This document shows, piece by piece, positions 1 to 7,254 of a DNA stretch of 51,196 bases. Within the stretch, counting starts at the first letter, position 1. Each line of letters begins with the position of its first letter. Source of the DNA: Lentisphaerae bacterium GWF2_50_93 (GTDB taxonomy: Bacteria; Verrucomicrobiota; Lentisphaeria; Victivallales; GWF2-50-93); NCBI GenBank assembly GCA_001804815.1, contig MHBI01000040.1, positions 1 to 51,196 of the forward strand. Direction: 5' to 3'. Below the pieces are notes generated by a model. That model was not told the DNA's origin and searched no databases. It saw nothing but the letters and a program-made list of their open reading frames with translations. The translations under genes were made by a program, and so were the position numbers.

Positions 1-91
1 GCAAGATTAAGCGACATCATTGACAATATTCAATTTTAAATGAGATCATATAAGTTTGAAATAAGCTATTCAAAAGAATTAGGAAGGGGCT

Positions 92-1222
92 ATGAACGAA
101 GACTGTGAATATAATATTGCGGCATATTACTGGCCTGCTTATCACGATGAAGCGATATGGAGGCAGTTTTTTAAAGGGCGCGAAGGTGAATGGGAGATAA
201 TTCGGAATTCCCTGCCTAAATTTAAAGGCCACTGCCAGCCCCGCATCCCCCTTTGGGGTTATGAAAATGAAGCTGATCCGCTTGTCATGGAGAAAAAAAT
301 TGAGGCCGCCGCAAATCACGGTGTAAACATATTTATTTTTGACTGGTACTGGTATGGGAACAAGCCGTTTCTTGAAGATTGCATAAATAAGGGATTTCTA
401 AAAGCCAGGAACAACGATAAGATTAAGTTTTATCTGATGTGGGCCAATCATAACGCCTGCAGCCTATGGGATATTGAGCGATCTCATAATAATGAAATAA
501 TCTGGCCGGGCGCAGTTGATCGGAAAACCTTCGACACAATTGTGGAGAGAATAATAGAACGCTATATGAAACATCCGTCATATTATAAAATTGACGGGAG
601 GCCTGTATTTTCAATTTATGAAATTGGAACATTGATTAAAGGATTGGGGGGATTGGAAGAAACACGTAAAGCATTAGACTCATTCCGCGGCCGAGTTATA
701 GATGCAGGTTTCCCCGGTCTTCATCTACAGGCTGTTCTCTGGAAAGAAATTCCTGCCGGGCTGTCAATGATCCCGGGAGATCATACTCAGACACAGGATA
801 ACACTATACGCATTCTTGGATTTGACAGCCTGACAAATTATCAATGGTGCCACTATGTTCAACCGAGAGGCGATTATTCGGAATGGGCGAAAAAAGCGCT
901 CTCCCAATGGGAACCATGGAGAACCGAGTTCTCAGTGCCGTTTTATCCGCATGTTTCAGTTGGATGGGATACGAACCCCCGCTTCAAGTCCCTGCAGGAG
1001 GATTTTATAGTAAACCAGTCTCCGCAGCTCTTTGCTGACTCTCTCCTCAAGGCGAAAGAATTTCTGGATAAACATTTAATTGAACCCAGGCTGTTGACAA
1101 TTAATTCCTGGAATGAATGGTCGGAAGGAAGTTACCTGGAACCGGATATGAAGTTTGGGATGGAATATCTTGAAGCAATAAGAAATGTCTTTGTAAAACC
1201 CCGGAGGGGGCAATTCACGTGA
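92..1222 (+). CDS. WbsX / GH99-like glycan-active protein
   Basis: This 376-residue protein resembles the WbsX family (glycosyltransferase WbsX, glycoside hydrolase 99-like fold). Visible hallmarks are YYWPAYHDE near the N terminus, FDWYWYGNKPF around residues 89-99, LMWANHN near residue 115 and the C-terminal WNEWSEGSYLEPD segment, where family members carry conserved acidic residues. No signal peptide is seen, so it is probably cytoplasmic. The start has a good ribosome site (AGGAAGGGG) ending just before the ATG. The stop overlaps the GTG start of the xylanase gene, so the two are likely co-translated. WbsX proteins occur both in polysaccharide biosynthesis and in glycan-degradation loci; the xylanase partner favours degradation here, but this is inference. 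Confidence 0.8.
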   Translation: MNEDCEYNIAAYYWPAYHDEAIWRQFFKGREGEWEIIRNSLPKFKGHCQPRIPLWGYENEADPLVMEKKIEAAANHGVNIFIFDWYWYGNKPFLEDCINKGFLKARNNDKIKFYLMWANHNACSLWDIERSHNNEIIWPGAVDRKTFDTIVERIIERYMKHPSYYKIDGRPVFSIYEIGTLIKGLGGLEETRKALDSFRGRVIDAGFPGLHLQAVLWKEIPAGLSMIPGDHTQTQDNTIRILGFDSLTNYQWCHYVQPRGDYSEWAKKALSQWEPWRTEFSVPFYPHVSVGWDTNPRFKSLQEDFIVNQSPQLFADSLLKAKEFLDKHLIEPRLLTINSWNEWSEGSYLEPDMKFGMEYLEAIRNVFVKPRRGQFT

Positions 1223-2499
1223 ATACTCCTCCTTCTTCCTTGCTCGATCTGAATGCCCGCATCGAGGCAGGGATTCGCGAACATCGCATGAGCAAGGCTG
1301 TTGTCCGTGTCACCGACCATGTCGGCCGACCGGTACCGGAGGCGGCCGTCACCGTCGAGCAGGTCTCTTCAGATTTCCTATTCGGCGCTAATGTTTTCAT
1401 GCTCGGTGGTTATCCAAGCGATGATCTCAACGACCGTTATGAGAAGGCTTTTACATTATTGTTCAATGCCGCCACGGTCCCTTTCTACTGGCGCGACCTT
1501 GAGCCGGAGCAGGGGCAGTTGCGCTTCGCTGCTGACTCTCCGCCGATCCCGCGCCGCCCTCCGCCGGATGCTGTGGTTGCGTTTTGCAAAAAACACGGAC
1601 TGAACATGAACGGGCACTGTCTTGTCTGGGACTATAGGCCGTATTCGATACCCGTGTGGCTGAAGGATACCGAAACCTGTGAGCACCTGCTGGAGAGGCG
1701 GATCAGGCAAATCGCTGAGCGCTATGGCGAAGATATCCCGCGCTGGGATGTGCTCAACGAAGCACTCAGTAAGCGCAACATACCGGATAATTGGTCCGAA
1801 ATCTGCCCGATGCCGGCGAATTATGAGCGGCTGGCCTTCGAACGGGCAGCCCACTTCCTGCCCAAGTCGGCCCACCTGATGATCAATGAGACAACTCCCA
1901 CAGCATGGTTCCCGCAGTATCGCCCTTCGTTCCTGGAACAGATCGGGCGTTTACTGAATGACGGAGCTAAAATTGATGGAATCGGACTTCAGTGGCATCT
2001 CTTCAGCAAGGAAGACGTGCAGCGGGTTCTTGCAGGCGAAATGTTACAACCGAAGGATATGCTGCGGGCCCTTGACGACTACCAGCAGTTCGGACTGCCT
2101 GTGCATATCAGCGAGATCACATTGCCCTCCATGAATGAAGATCCTGCCGGGGAAGAGATCCAAGCTCGCATGGCGCGCGATTTCTACCGGCTCTGGTTCA
2201 GCCATCCTGCCGTGCACGCCATTACTTGGTGGAACGTACCAGACGGCGGTGCAGCAACCGGCGAGGCCAAGATTGCTTCGGGTCTGTTGAAACGCGACCT
2301 CAGCCCCAAGCTGGCGTACGAAGCGCTCCGTCAGCTGATTACCGAAGAGTGGCGCACCAACCTAAATGTAGTTACCGATATCAATGGGGAAGCCAGCTTC
2401 CACGGTTTCCACGGTGGCTATCGATTACGCTTGGACGGACAACAGCAGTCTTTCGAGCTCGGTCCAACGTCCAACGTTTTTACATTCATCCTAAAATAA
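1219..2499 (+). CDS. GH10 endo-1,4-beta-xylanase-like glycosidase
   Basis: A 426-residue GH10-family protein, expected to cleave beta-1,4-xylan or a related backbone. The likely acid/base is Glu181 in WDVLNEA and the nucleophile is Glu299 in HISEIT; NGHCLVW (residues 131-137) and ITWWN (335-339) are further GH10 signatures. Residues 25-50 look like a small beta-domain before the barrel, and residues 380-426 form a short beta-rich tail. No signal peptide is visible, so it may act on imported oligosaccharides. The start is GTG, overlapping the preceding TGA and preceded by GGAGGGGG. Base composition is somewhat more GC-rich than the upstream gene. The fold assignment is strong; the exact substrate is not established. 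Confidence 0.9.
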   Translation: MNTPPSSLLDLNARIEAGIREHRMSKAVVRVTDHVGRPVPEAAVTVEQVSSDFLFGANVFMLGGYPSDDLNDRYEKAFTLLFNAATVPFYWRDLEPEQGQLRFAADSPPIPRRPPPDAVVAFCKKHGLNMNGHCLVWDYRPYSIPVWLKDTETCEHLLERRIRQIAERYGEDIPRWDVLNEALSKRNIPDNWSEICPMPANYERLAFERAAHFLPKSAHLMINETTPTAWFPQYRPSFLEQIGRLLNDGAKIDGIGLQWHLFSKEDVQRVLAGEMLQPKDMLRALDDYQQFGLPVHISEITLPSMNEDPAGEEIQARMARDFYRLWFSHPAVHAITWWNVPDGGAATGEAKIASGLLKRDLSPKLAYEALRQLITEEWRTNLNVVTDINGEASFHGFHGGYRLRLDGQQQSFELGPTSNVFTFILK

Positions 2500-2500
2500 G

Positions 2501-2821
2501 ATGGCGAAGCTCTTCGACATGGGTATCATCGACGATACGGACAGGACTGAGATCTCCGCAGGAAAATTCGGAGTGGTTGCGGTAGCATCCTTTAGCGCTG
2601 CCGGGGACAATATTTCACTTAGTACTTCCGAACAGTTGAATCTTCTTTTGAACATCGCGAATAATAATCTTGTGGCGCTCCCTGGCGTTGATGGGAAATA
2701 TTCCGCTGTCCTCACGAAGCAGTTTGAGGTTTCCGTAGGAACCACTGCCGGAGACAGGAAGATAAATGTGATCACTTCGTCATTCATACCTGGCATGACG
2801 GCGATTGTCGAAGATGAATAA
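2501..2821 (+). CDS. Hypothetical protein (106 aa)
   Basis: A 106-residue reading frame that starts two bases after the xylanase stop. I do not recognise it. It has no signal peptide or membrane segment and is rich in small and polar residues (an SAAGDNISLSTSEQLN-like middle). Codon choice resembles neighbouring real genes, but there is no clear ribosome site, so it may be a degraded C-terminal fragment of a larger gene or depend on coupling to the xylanase. Its last 42 bases overlap the 3' end of a convergent minus-strand frame. Confidence 0.4.
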   Translation: MAKLFDMGIIDDTDRTEISAGKFGVVAVASFSAAGDNISLSTSEQLNLLLNIANNNLVALPGVDGKYSAVLTKQFEVSVGTTAGDRKINVITSSFIPGMTAIVEDE

Positions 2822-3148
2822 ACCCGAATAGATTATTGCGAGAAGAAGCTTTCCAGAGTATGCCAGTGGATGTTCATCCCGATAAAGATCGGGGCCGAAA
2901 CTGGCTCGGAGGCGGTTTTGGCAAAAGCGCCATACTTGTTTCATCGCCATTTCACCGTTCCACTTGAAGTCGGGAGGATATCCGCCGCAGCCTTTTGCAG
3001 TATTCAGATTGAACTCGCCAATATATCGGTATTTCTTAACTTCGGCATCGAGCATGTATATGTTGACTAGTACGAATCCTGCAGTTCCGGCAGTTGCTGA
3101 CACGTCGATTTCCGGCAAAAGACCATCAATGCGGAAATCGCAATTCAT
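2780..3148 (-). CDS. Hypothetical protein (122 aa), possible remnant
   Basis: A 122-residue minus-strand frame with codon use like that of the neighbouring genes and no recognisable family. It has one FVLVNIYML-like hydrophobic stretch and a hydrophobic stretch near the C terminus (LLLAIIYSGLFIF). No convincing Shine-Dalgarno sequence precedes the ATG. It lies alone on this strand between plus-strand genes and overlaps the 3' end of the 2501-2821 frame. It could be a gene remnant or spurious; the coding-like composition is the only support. Confidence 0.35.
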   Translation of the reverse strand: MNCDFRIDGLLPEIDVSATAGTAGFVLVNIYMLDAEVKKYRYIGEFNLNTAKGCGGYPPDFKWNGEMAMKQVWRFCQNRLRASFGPDLYRDEHPLAYSGKLLLAIIYSGLFIFDNRRHARYE

Positions 3149-3221
3149 GTCATGGAAATATTCCGTTTCAAGTATATTGTTACACCGTTTTCAAGTAAAA
3201 ACACAAACAGAGGGGTTTGAA

Positions 3222-4313
3222 ATGATAAAGATACTTGCGTCGTTCGTGATGATGCTCGTTGCGTCTGTGGTTTTTTCACAGGAGGCTTCACTTCTGAACT
3301 ATGTGCCGAAGGACGTTGACGGATTCATAAGCGTGAATATCCAGGATGTGCTCAATCATCCTAAGATGAAGGAATTCATCGCTTCGCCGAAGGATTCCGA
3401 CAAGGATTTCAATGAAATGAAGAAGGCTTTCTCGGATAGCGGGATCGATATCTTCAAGGCGTTCACCTCTGGCGTGATATACTTCAGGATCGCTGGTGAC
3501 AATGGCGCCGCCATAAAGACTTCCGTGAATGAAAACCTGCTGAAGACCATTCTTGACAAATCAGAGCAGACAAAAGGCAAGCTGAAGAGCTCCGTCGTCA
3601 AAGGCAAGACCGTCTACTCCATCGAAAACCTGGCGAATGCCGGCCAGCCTGCCGGCAAGGAGACTTTCTTCGCATACGCAGCGCCCGACGTCATTGTAGT
3701 CTCCGACAAGAAGGATGAGATTGTCAAGATGACCTCCCTGCAGGATGGCTCCAGGGTAGCCGCCAACGCCAAGCTCATGGATCTCAGTTCAAAGATAGAC
3801 AAGGTCTCTTCCATCTGGGGTGTCTGCGAATACAATGCTCCGGAAAAGAAGAACGATCCGGCCGACATGCAGCAGCAGATGCTCCCTATCGACAATATCT
3901 GCGGCGGTTCGGTCGCTGTGAAACTCACCGGCGACAAGAAGGAGTGCATCAGCACCAATCTCAAGCTCAGCTGCCGTGAAAAAGTGAAAGCGCAGATGCT
4001 CACAGTGCAGCTCCAGGCCATGGTGATGATGGCGATCCCCAGCATGTCCCAGGGCAATGCCCAGCTTGCGGAGGACCTGACAAAGGCTATTAAATTTACC
4101 AATGAGGAAAATGACATAGTCATAAACCTGGAAATAACTCCATCTATAATTGAACAGCTCAAGAAGGCTTCTGAGAACATGGGAAAGATGCAGCCTGCCG
4201 GAGAAGATGATAACGGCATGGATGCCCCGGCAGGAGCAGGCAACCCGGCAAAGCCTGAACCCAGGGCGAAGCCCGAAGCGGCTCCGAAAGCTGCTCCCAA
4301 AGCAGCCAACTGA
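3222..4313 (+). CDS. Secreted protein of unknown function
   Basis: A 363-residue protein with a clear Sec signal peptide (MIKILASFVMMLVASVVFSQ, predicted cut near residue 19). The mature part begins LLNYVPKDVDGFISVNIQDV, a pattern I associate with periplasmic proteins of unknown function in PVC bacteria. The C terminus (about residues 325-363) is a low-complexity Ala/Pro/Lys tail that may be a linker or surface contact. The frame is open further upstream, but the ATG at 3222 is chosen because it starts the signal peptide and follows AGAGGGG at a good distance. Only two or three cysteines are present. A hairpin follows about 130 bases downstream. Confidence 0.7.
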   Translation: MIKILASFVMMLVASVVFSQEASLLNYVPKDVDGFISVNIQDVLNHPKMKEFIASPKDSDKDFNEMKKAFSDSGIDIFKAFTSGVIYFRIAGDNGAAIKTSVNENLLKTILDKSEQTKGKLKSSVVKGKTVYSIENLANAGQPAGKETFFAYAAPDVIVVSDKKDEIVKMTSLQDGSRVAANAKLMDLSSKIDKVSSIWGVCEYNAPEKKNDPADMQQQMLPIDNICGGSVAVKLTGDKKECISTNLKLSCREKVKAQMLTVQLQAMVMMAIPSMSQGNAQLAEDLTKAIKFTNEENDIVINLEITPSIIEQLKKASENMGKMQPAGEDDNGMDAPAGAGNPAKPEPRAKPEAAPKAAPKAAN

Positions 4314-4440
4314 TCCAGGCTGAAGGCTTTCACATTCCTAAAGCAGGTTCACTGGCGTCCCGTGGATGATTGGATTGCTGGATTAATGGATTTTTGCAAA
4401 TCAAAGAGTTATACAAACTAAATTAGATGAGAAAAATCCC

Positions 4441-4467
4441 AAATGCCTGTTTGAGAGAGGCATTTTC
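4441..4467 (+). terminator. Terminator-like hairpin
   Basis: AAATGCCT and AGGCATTT form perfect 8-bp arms around a 9-nt loop, followed by TTC and A-rich sequence. It lies 128 bases after the stop of the secreted-protein gene and could end that transcript. The T-run is short, so this is tentative. Confidence 0.4.
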
Positions 4468-4482
4468 AAAATTGCCTCATAT

Positions 4483-4560
4483 GAGCTGATTTTTAAAGTT
4501 GTGAACTCCAACGGAGTATATTGCCGCAACAACCGTTTTCGGTAGTTTTGAAATCAGCTC
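4483..4560. repeat. 78-bp inverted-repeat element
   Basis: Perfect 10-bp ends, GAGCTGATTT on the left and AAATCAGCTC on the right, enclose 58 bases. An inner GTTG...CAAC pairing is possible. It may be another small palindromic element or a structured leader remnant; no second copy was seen in the window. Confidence 0.45.
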
Positions 4561-4605
4561 CTTCATTTAACCTTTACTGAATACTTTGTCGGTTTGCCTG
4601 CAAGA

Positions 4606-4884
4606 CTAGTGTCATGTATCGCAAATAGGCCGAAATAAAACGTGGGGGATTTTGGATGTTCAGTCTGTACGACTTCGCTAAGGCGATGCTGAAGCATCGT
4701 TGTGCGGAGGCGGACGGACTGAACGCCGAAAGACCCACGCCGTAATACGGTTATGCCTCTTTTTGCGCGGCCTTGTCTTGGCCGGAACCGACGATACTTC
4801 AATATCGCCTTGTTCCATCCAAGCCAAATCCGCATCAAAAATAGACATAATTTTATTCGGCGTATTTGCGATACATGACACTAG
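4606..4884. mobile_element. MITE-like element, copy 1
   Basis: A 279-bp non-coding element bounded by CTAG on both sides. Its terminal inverted repeats begin TGTCATGTATCGCAAATA and continue through a near-matching GCCGAA(A)TAAAA. A nearly identical copy, inverted, lies at 32828-33107; by eye I count about five differences. It encodes no transposase and contains inner palindromes (for example GATGCTGAAGCATC). It fits a miniature inverted-repeat element moved in trans by a transposase that targets or duplicates CTAG or TA. Confidence 0.85.
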
Positions 4885-5002
4885 TGTCACGTCTCGTAAA
4901 TAAGCGGCGTAATTGCGGATGACGCGGGTTTCTCGCAAAGCCGCAAGAAATGGGCTCAAGAGGAGTCCTGTGTTTTCACCACTTATTTATGAGACACCAC
5001 AT
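4885..5002. mobile_element. Second MITE-like element with related ends
   Basis: It starts TGTCACGTCTCGTAAATAA and ends with the reverse complement of TGTGGTGTCTCATAAATAA (about 18 of 23 positions match between its ends). Its left end also matches 15 of 18 bases of the neighbouring element's terminal repeat, and it directly abuts that element's CTAG. It is probably a degenerate relative mobilised by a similar transposase. Confidence 0.6.
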
Positions 5003-5055
5003 ATTAAGACTGACGCCCTCTGATTGAAAAAATCAGAAAATATGAATGACAGTGC

Positions 5056-5099
5056 TTGCAATTGTTTTGCTGTATGGTATATATGGTATAGAAAATACC
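5056..5099 (+). promoter_or_regulatory. Promoter and palindromic operator candidate for the regulator gene
   Basis: TTGCAA at 5056-5061 and TATATA at 5078-5083 (16-bp spacer) form a plausible sigma-70-type promoter. Immediately downstream, GGTAT (5085-5089) and ATACC (5095-5099) form an inverted repeat separated by 5 bases, a size typical of GntR operators. Autoregulation by the downstream regulator is inferred. Confidence 0.5.
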
Positions 5100-5140
5100 A
5101 AAATACTTAATATGGCATTTAGCATGGAGCAAGGTCAGTC

Positions 5141-6298
5141 ATGGTTGAAGTGGGACAAAGGATGGGCGACATGGCGGTCATGGTTTCGCTGGAGGTTTTT
5201 GCCAGGAACCGCATAGAAAAGATGATCTCTGCCGGCGAGTTGAAGGCGAACCTTCCTCTTCCTTCCGAAAGGAAGCTTGCCGATATGATGGGGGTTTCAA
5301 GGACGCCCGTGTCAAAAGCCCTCGGGGAACTTGAACGGGAGGGGATCATAAACAAGATAAGCCCGAAAAAATATGCCCTGGTCCAGGCGGCGTCGAAAAC
5401 TTCCGGAGTCCTTTCACAGGCCATTGTCTTTTTCAACAGGTCTTCAAGGGAGAAGTGGGAGCATTATGCGGATTTCCATAAGTATGAGAGAGGCGTGCTG
5501 TCCGCAATCGAGAAGGACGGGCATGATATCTTCACCATTGGAAAAATCGACAAGATAAGGGATTCCTCCGGTTGGATAAGCCAGGAGAAGCCTTTTGGTG
5601 TCATATGCTCGGATTCCTTTGTATCCGACCGCTCACTTCTCGGGACGTTTGAAAAGATAATGGAATCCGGAACAAGCATTATCCTCTGCGGTGATGCGGA
5701 CTGGCTCAGCGGTTTTGACAGAGTTGTTCCCGATCAGGAGACAGGTGCATATGGGATCGCGAAATGGCTCCACGCCCACGGCAGGAAAAAGATAATCCGG
5801 CTCCATTTCCATGATCATTCAAAATACTGGATCAATATGAGGAATAGGGGATATGAGAAGGCCGCGAAGGAGCTTGGATTCGGAAAAATGGATGAAGTCT
5901 ACATTCCAGGCATTTCGCCGTCAGGAAGATATGACAGGAAGAAAAGAGATAGCCTGGCGAGGGGCATTGCGGGATATCTTGGTGAGATTCTTTTTGCTAA
6001 AAAGACAACGGTTGACGCAATCATGTGTTCTTCGGATGAGAATTGCGGACCTGTTGCGGTCGCCTGCGAGATGCTTGGGAAGAAACCCGGGAAGGATATC
6101 TGGATAGCGGGCTTCGACAATACCTGGAAATTGATGAGCTATAAGCCCGACTCGAAAGACAAGCCTGTGGTGACTGCCGACAACTGCATGGAGGATGTCG
6201 GAGCCAGGGCGGTTGCAATCCTGTCGGGAAGACGTAGCGGTGCGATTGCAGGAAAGCCTGTCTTTGAAAAAGTGCCTGTGGAAATAATTGAGCCGTGA
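5141..6298 (+). CDS. GntR-HTH / LacI-type sugar-binding transcriptional regulator
   Basis: A 385-residue chimeric regulator. Residues about 15-80 form a GntR-type winged helix (LPSERKLADMMGVSRTPVSKAL with LEREGIINKI as the wing). Residues about 90-385 resemble the periplasmic-binding-protein fold of LacI/GalR effector domains, ending with WIAGFDNTWKL. It probably senses a sugar or oligosaccharide and controls the adjacent prepilin/PL22/glycosidase genes and itself. The ATG is preceded by GGAGCAAGG. A promoter with a GGTAT-N5-ATACC palindrome lies just upstream. This domain combination is frequent in polysaccharide-degrading PVC bacteria; the effector is unknown. Confidence 0.85.
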   Translation: MVEVGQRMGDMAVMVSLEVFARNRIEKMISAGELKANLPLPSERKLADMMGVSRTPVSKALGELEREGIINKISPKKYALVQAASKTSGVLSQAIVFFNRSSREKWEHYADFHKYERGVLSAIEKDGHDIFTIGKIDKIRDSSGWISQEKPFGVICSDSFVSDRSLLGTFEKIMESGTSIILCGDADWLSGFDRVVPDQETGAYGIAKWLHAHGRKKIIRLHFHDHSKYWINMRNRGYEKAAKELGFGKMDEVYIPGISPSGRYDRKKRDSLARGIAGYLGEILFAKKTTVDAIMCSSDENCGPVAVACEMLGKKPGKDIWIAGFDNTWKLMSYKPDSKDKPVVTADNCMEDVGARAVAILSGRRSGAIAGKPVFEKVPVEIIEP

Positions 6299-6316
6299 GA
6301 AATGGAGGGATGCTTG

Positions 6317-7219
6317 ATGGAAAAAATACAAGATGCAGGATTCATGATGCAGGATTCCAGACGGCTTACAGCGCGGCTATGCAAAGAAGCTGCGCCTCAG
6401 CAGGCAGACAGCAGATCTCAGCCGATGGACGCAATTTTCCATTTCCTTGTTCCAGGTATCAAGTTCCAAGTATCAGGTTTTAAACATCAGGCATCCTGTA
6501 TCCGGCATCGTGCATCTGTATTTACCCTTATCGAATTACTCGTCGTAATAGCGATCATCTCCATTCTCGCCGCCATGCTTCTTCCGGCACTGAAGCAGGC
6601 CAAGGAGAAGGCATGGAGCATTGTCTGCATCAACCAGCTGAAGCAGATCGGTCTTGCCAAGGGGGCGTATGTCGGAGACTACGGTGAATGGCATCCGTAT
6701 GTATGGGGTGATGGCGTATATACATTCTACTGGCAGCAGTTCTACTGGGGGATCGACAGCGGAGGATTCCATCTTCCGACCTATATCAAGAACAAGAGCA
6801 TGTTTGTCTGCCCGTCCCAGGAGCCAAAAGCATATAATGGGACATTGTGGCTGACATACGGTGAGTGCCAGGGCGACTTCTTCGGAGGCTGGCCTCCTTG
6901 GTACTATAAGATGCAGGTCGGCCCCGGAGTGGGAAACCTTTTCGTCCTGCGCAACCTTCTCAAGGTGTCCAATCCCTCCACTGAAGTCGACGATGCGGAC
7001 ACAATGAATTCGAATGTGGCAAGTAGCTACTATGGCAAGCAATGGTATTATTTCATGAAGCATTCTTTTCCGGAAGGCGGCGGCATCCATACCCGGCATG
7101 GGAATTCCGCGAATGTACTTTTCGTCGACTACCATGTGGAACCCTGCGATGCCGGAGCCCTCAAGAATTATGGAGTCAATAAATATGTCAATAAGGCAGG
7201 CGCACCAATCTCCCAATGA
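6317..7219 (+). CDS. Prepilin-type (H-X9-DG-like) secreted protein
   Basis: A 300-residue type IV pilin-like or pseudopilin-like protein. The N-methylation/transmembrane segment is [20 protein letters not shown], followed by [11 protein letters not shown]. The C-terminal region carries [15 protein letters not shown], a variant of the H-X9-DG tail with DY instead of DG. Such proteins are abundant in Lentisphaerae and Planctomycetes and often sit beside sugar-degradation genes, possibly in cell-surface structures. ATG 6317 is preferred over ATG 6302 because GGAGGG lies 7 bases ahead of it. The leader before the prepilin motif is unusually long (about 70 residues) and encoded by an inverted-repeat element (6327-6520). 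Val, not Gly, precedes the Phe. Confidence 0.8.
   Translation: MEKIQDAGFMMQDSRRLTARLCKEAAPQQADSRSQPMDAIFHFLVPGIKFQVSGFKHQASCIRHRASVFTLIELLVVIAIISILAAMLLPALKQAKEKAWSIVCINQLKQIGLAKGAYVGDYGEWHPYVWGDGVYTFYWQQFYWGIDSGGFHLPTYIKNKSMFVCPSQEPKAYNGTLWLTYGECQGDFFGGWPPWYYKMQVGPGVGNLFVLRNLLKVSNPSTEVDDADTMNSNVASSYYGKQWYYFMKHSFPEGGGIHTRHGNSANVLFVDYHVEPCDAGALKNYGVNKYVNKAGAPISQ
6327..6520. repeat. Inverted-repeat element encoding the prepilin leader
   Basis: Bases 6327-6358 (GATGCAGGATTC twice) and 6490-6520 (GGCATCCTGTATCCGGCATC and onward) are imperfect inverted repeats; about 25 of 31 positions match after reverse complementing. They enclose about 130 bases with further short CAGGTATC/CAAGTATC repeats. 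The whole element is read through as codons of the prepilin-like protein's leader. Confidence 0.55.
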
Positions 7220-7254
7220 ATGTTGCCTGGCTATACTAAAAAGGATTTCAACAA

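Larger units (their letters stand above)
4314..5140. other. Repeat-rich intergenic region
   Basis: No credible gene lies here. Going downstream it holds a terminator-like hairpin (4441-4467), a 78-bp inverted-repeat element (4483-4560), a 279-bp MITE-like element (4606-4884), a second MITE-like element of about 118 bp (4885-5002), then the promoter and palindrome of the regulator gene. Such dense packing suggests a tolerant insertion site between the xylanase block and the regulator block. Confidence 0.8.

Noticed and set aside
4563..4959. Minus-strand frames inside the MITE region
   Set aside because: They are not conserved as frames between the two copies (a one-base length difference shifts them) and look like repeat-derived translation.
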